Shown here: positions 48,645 to 50,082 of the stretch, one piece after another
How positions within the stretch are numbered: position 1 is the stretch's first letter
How the letters are laid out: every line of letters starts with the position of its first letter
DNA from: Candidatus Sodaliphilus limicaballi
Lineage (GTDB): Bacteria; Bacteroidota; Bacteroidia; Bacteroidales; Muribaculaceae
Length of the DNA: 50,082 nucleotides
Direction of reading: 5' to 3'
Assembly: GCA_018065815.1 (NCBI GenBank)
Contig: JAGHSP010000256.1
Location: forward strand, 1 to 50,082
The notes under the pieces: generated by a model
What the model was told of the DNA's origin: nothing
What the model saw: only the letters and a program-made list of their open reading frames with translations
Databases searched by the model: none
Program-made: the position numbers and the translations under genes

Positions 48645-48885
48645 TGTTCTCTTCTTTTGGTTGGTTGATAATCTTGTCTTGAAGGGCGTCGATGCGGGCA
48701 AGCAGCACACACGCACCGGTGTAGTAAGGGTCAACAGTCGCCTCGTAGTCGTTCAATACCACGTCGGCGATGTCAAGGTACTGTTCAATCTCGTGACGAG
48801 CCGACTGGATGGCGGCGGTCATCTTCAAACCCTGGGAAGCAAGGGTGTCCTTGTCCAGGAAGTTGATAATTTTTTTCTCGCTCAT
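48637..48885 (-). CDS. First gene of the early operon, 82 aa, unknown
   Basis: The helical protein starts MSEKKIINFLDKDTLASQGL and has no known domain. It is the first gene after the early promoter, about 90 bp downstream of the predicted transcription start. The place suggests a regulatory or transposition-accessory role. Ner in Mu occupies this place, but no clear helix-turn-helix is seen. Function unknown. Confidence 0.6.
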   Translation of the reverse strand: MSEKKIINFLDKDTLASQGLKMTAAIQSARHEIEQYLDIADVVLNDYEATVDPYYTGACVLLARIDALQDKIINQPKEENNG

Positions 48886-48943
48886 ATTCTCGTTATTTAA
48901 TTACTTTTAATCGTCAATATTCGCTTATATCGCCAAATTTTCG

Positions 48944-48951
48944 TACCTTTG
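48944..48951 (+). promoter_or_regulatory. Probable -7 element of the repressor promoter
   Basis: TACCTTTG on the plus strand, 76 bp upstream of the repressor ATG at 49028. Both palindromes (48958-48972 and 48985-49004) fall in the leader. A -33 TTTG is not seen. Confidence 0.5.
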
Positions 48952-48957
48952 GCCGCT

Positions 48958-49004
48958 CTTAACATCGTTAAGACGCTGCAAAGATAGGTCATTTTTCTGA
49001 CCTA
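48958..49004. promoter_or_regulatory. Two operator-like palindromes in the lysogeny switch
   Basis: CTTAACATCGTTAAG (48958-48972) and TAGGTCA-N6-TGACCTA (48985-49004). The second lies between the -7 and -33 elements of the early promoter, where a bound repressor would block polymerase. Confidence 0.6.
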
Positions 49005-49008
49005 CAAA
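48979..49008 (-). promoter_or_regulatory. Early operon promoter
   Basis: Minus strand TTTG (49008-49005), 18 bp, TATCTTTG (48986-48979). It faces the transposase operon, whose first ATG is at 48885. The TAGGTCA palindrome lies inside it. Confidence 0.65.
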
Positions 49009-49027
49009 AATTTTATAAGACATTTTT

Positions 49028-49420
49028 ATGACCACAAAGCAAAAAATTCTTCAATTTCTCGAATTTAAGGGCATTCCAAAAGCCCAATTTTATAGAGAAG
49101 CCAATGTCGCACCTTCGAACTTCAAAGGTGAGGCTCTCTATAGTCGTGACCTCAATGTTGCCCAGGTGGTCATAGTTTTGACCATGTACCCCGAATTATC
49201 ACCTGATTGGTTGCTCCTTGACAAGGGAGATATGCTACGACCAATTAATGAGAATGGTGTTGTTGTAAAAGGCAATAGTGAACTCATTGATATAATTCGA
49301 GAGCAAGCGGAAGAAATAGGGCAACTCAAGGAGCGGATTGCGCAACTTGAAAGGGAAAAGGCTGCCGATGGCTCAAGTGCGCTCGATGTGGACACCGCTC
49401 GTTCTGCCCATGCAGGGTGA
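49028..49420 (+). CDS. Phage repressor (c-like)
   Basis: The 130-residue protein has an N-terminal helix-turn-helix (KILQFLEFKGIPKAQFYREANVAPSNF), the Bacteroidetes repressor segment YPELSPDWLLLDKGDM, and a C-terminal coiled coil (LIDIIREQAEEIGQLKERIAQLEREKA) for dimerisation. Such proteins are common as repressors of phages and mobile elements in this phylum. It is divergent from the transposase operon and next to two palindromic operators, so it should maintain lysogeny. No peptidase domain is present, so induction is not by self-cleavage. Confidence 0.83.
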   Translation: MTTKQKILQFLEFKGIPKAQFYREANVAPSNFKGEALYSRDLNVAQVVIVLTMYPELSPDWLLLDKGDMLRPINENGVVVKGNSELIDIIREQAEEIGQLKERIAQLEREKAADGSSALDVDTARSAHAG

Positions 49421-49622
49421 TGCCTGAAATGCGAACCACACGGACGCACCCGTGACCCACACGCACCCACAAACTGGCCGCACGCACACATTTTAGAGCG
49501 ACAATCCAGCTGCCAACACCCGCAAATGCTTGAAAATAGGGCAGTCACATACTATATAAATAAGGTGTAAGGCAGTTATTTGGTGGCTTTTTCCTCGCTC
49601 AATATTGCCAAAATCGCAAAAT

Positions 49623-49811
49623 TTAGGGGGTCGCTCGGCTTGTTTCCCATTTTTTAAGGTCGTTTATTTTCTCGAAAATGTAACCCCAAGTGTAACCCCT
49701 CTCTTGCCAAAAATGTAACCCCAAGTTGTAACCCCAAGTGTAACCCCTCTCTGAAAATCGACCCATTTGGGCACAAAAATGGGGAAGCCTCTCAACCTCC
49801 CCGAACGGCAT
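49623..49811 (-). CDS. Doubtful small frame made of a repeat
   Basis: The frame (62 codons) contains repeated ERGYTWGY units because it lies over five TGTAACCCC repeats. The C-terminus (FEKINDLKKWETSRATP) looks a little like short peptides seen at phage ends. It has no domain and could be a chance reading of an iteron array. I list it with low confidence. The rest of 49421-49622 contains no gene that I can support, only ACGCACCC-type repeats. Confidence 0.25.
   Translation of the reverse strand: MPFGEVERLPHFCAQMGRFSERGYTWGYNLGLHFWQERGYTWGYIFEKINDLKKWETSRATP
49679..49747. repeat. Five TGTAACCCC iteron-like repeats
   Basis: Copies start at 49679, 49691, 49714, 49727 and 49739, with spacings of 12, 23, 13 and 12 bp, close to one or two helical turns. 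They lie between the repressor gene and the unseen phage left end. They may bind the repressor, transposase or a host protein. Confidence 0.6.
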
Positions 49812-49822
49812 TCAAAACAACG
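49803..49822 (+). repeat. Copy 5 of the phage intergenic motif, inverted
   Basis: GAACGGCATTCAAAACAACG on the plus strand is the reverse complement orientation of the other copies. A weaker TCATTCTAAAC follows at 49856. It lies upstream of the doubtful 62-codon frame on the minus strand. Confidence 0.45.
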
Positions 49823-49855
49823 CCGCCAGAATCGCCTTCTAACGGCGTTATATCC

Positions 49856-50080
49856 TCATTCTAAACCTCGGCCACGCCTCGGACTTGATATAAGCGTAGA
49901 CTGCTTTATGATGGCCTTACGCGTTATTACTGTGCCGTTTCCGCTCAAGCCGGCATGCAGCAGATAGTTCTTAGTTGCACCAACTTGCTCAGCCGTTAAG
50001 CGTGTGTAAACGGTTGTAATACTGGAAAAATAGGAGTCGCGGCGCTTGCCAATCAAATGTACATGGATAACTTTTGCCAT
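49856..50080 (-). CDS. Small conserved protein of unknown function, 74 aa
   Basis: The frame starts MAKVIHVHLIGKRRDSYFSS and is complete, with its ATG two bases from the window edge. Short proteins with the segment VGATKNYLLHAGLSGNGTVIT and KKAIIKQS-like ends are, by my recollection, common in Bacteroidales genomes, where they lie near phage or transposon genes. It is probably still part of the prophage since no host gene piece is seen. Function unknown. Confidence 0.55.
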   Translation of the reverse strand: MAKVIHVHLIGKRRDSYFSSITTVYTRLTAEQVGATKNYLLHAGLSGNGTVITRKAIIKQSTLISSPRRGRGLE

Positions 50081-50082
50081 AG

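Larger units (their letters stand above)
9947..50082. mobile_element. Mu-like transposable prophage with a diversity-generating retroelement (left phage end outside the window)
   Basis: Mu hallmarks are present in Mu order: repressor, MuA-type transposase, MuB-type ATPase, GemA-like, Gam, virion protein G, gp36/gp37-like, DUF935-type portal, MuF and prohead protease. They are read from high to low coordinates. Tail genes follow a long-tailed siphovirus plan rather than Mu's contractile one. A retroelement (avd, TR, RT, VR) is built in. The head module 29784-36490 is inverted relative to the rest. No integrase of the tyrosine or serine type is seen. At least 40.1 kb belongs to the element. The combination resembles Hankyphage-type phages of Bacteroides. 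Confidence 0.93.

Noticed and set aside
49679..49747. Possible CRISPR array
   Set aside because: Units are 9 bp with 3-14 bp between them; no spacer-length structure and no cas genes nearby.
49421..50082. Right-hand prophage boundary inside the window
   Set aside because: No AAAACGAA end sites, no fragment of the dockerin gene and no target duplication were found here, so the boundary is probably outside.
1..50082. tRNA or rRNA genes, integrase-type attachment sites
   Set aside because: No cloverleaf, rRNA segment or tyrosine/serine integrase gene was recognised by reading; the element integrates by transposition.

Overview
The window is a piece of a Bacteroidales chromosome carrying most of a Mu-like transposable prophage. 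Three things point to a Prevotellaceae/Muribaculaceae-type host: promoters of the TTTG-N19-TAnnTTTG type, an arginine operon of the N-succinyl type, and a secreted leucine-rich protein ending in paired dockerin repeats.

Host part (1 to about 9946). All genes lie on the minus strand. An arginine operon is transcribed in the order GNAT acyltransferase, argG, argC, argD, argF' (N-succinylornithine carbamoyltransferase), argB. Hairpin-forming low-complexity repeats fill its spacers. Upstream are a secreted protein of unknown function, a 117-bp palindromic element, and a BspA-like/dockerin gene whose 5' end is missing because the prophage entered it.

Prophage part (about 9947 to beyond 50082). 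The genome is read from right to left. Early region: a rightward repressor faces a leftward early operon across two operators; the operon encodes small proteins, a MuA-type transposase, a MuB-type ATPase, a second P-loop ATPase, zinc-finger proteins, a GemA-like protein and Gam. Middle region: virion morphogenesis protein G, a gp37-like protein, then a complete diversity-generating retroelement (avd, template repeat TR, reverse transcriptase), a tail accessory protein, a possible structured RNA, a D12 adenine methylase and a thymidylate-synthase homologue with a dCMP-type active site. The terminase, portal and MuF genes (29784-36490) run on the opposite strand, and MuF carries an AT-rich C-terminal toxin-like domain. 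Late region, minus strand again: prohead protease, capsid, amidase, spanin/holin candidates, tail tube, frameshifted tail chaperones, tape measure, tail proteins, and a 1871-residue receptor-binding protein at the far end.

The most striking system is the retroelement. The last 97 bp of the receptor-binding gene (VR, 10202-10298) match TR (40521-40617) 30 kb away. All six mismatches are at template adenines, and a stem-loop follows VR. The layout resembles the Bacteroides phages of the Hankyphage type. Less expected features are the toxin-like MuF tail, a 39-residue membrane peptide with its own promoter antisense to the late operon, a long hairpin RNA candidate, a nucleotide-modification cluster, leaderless promoters (one dedicated to avd), and a repeated 15-19 bp element at gene starts.

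The left end of the prophage (right side of the window) is not present. No piece of the interrupted host gene is seen there.
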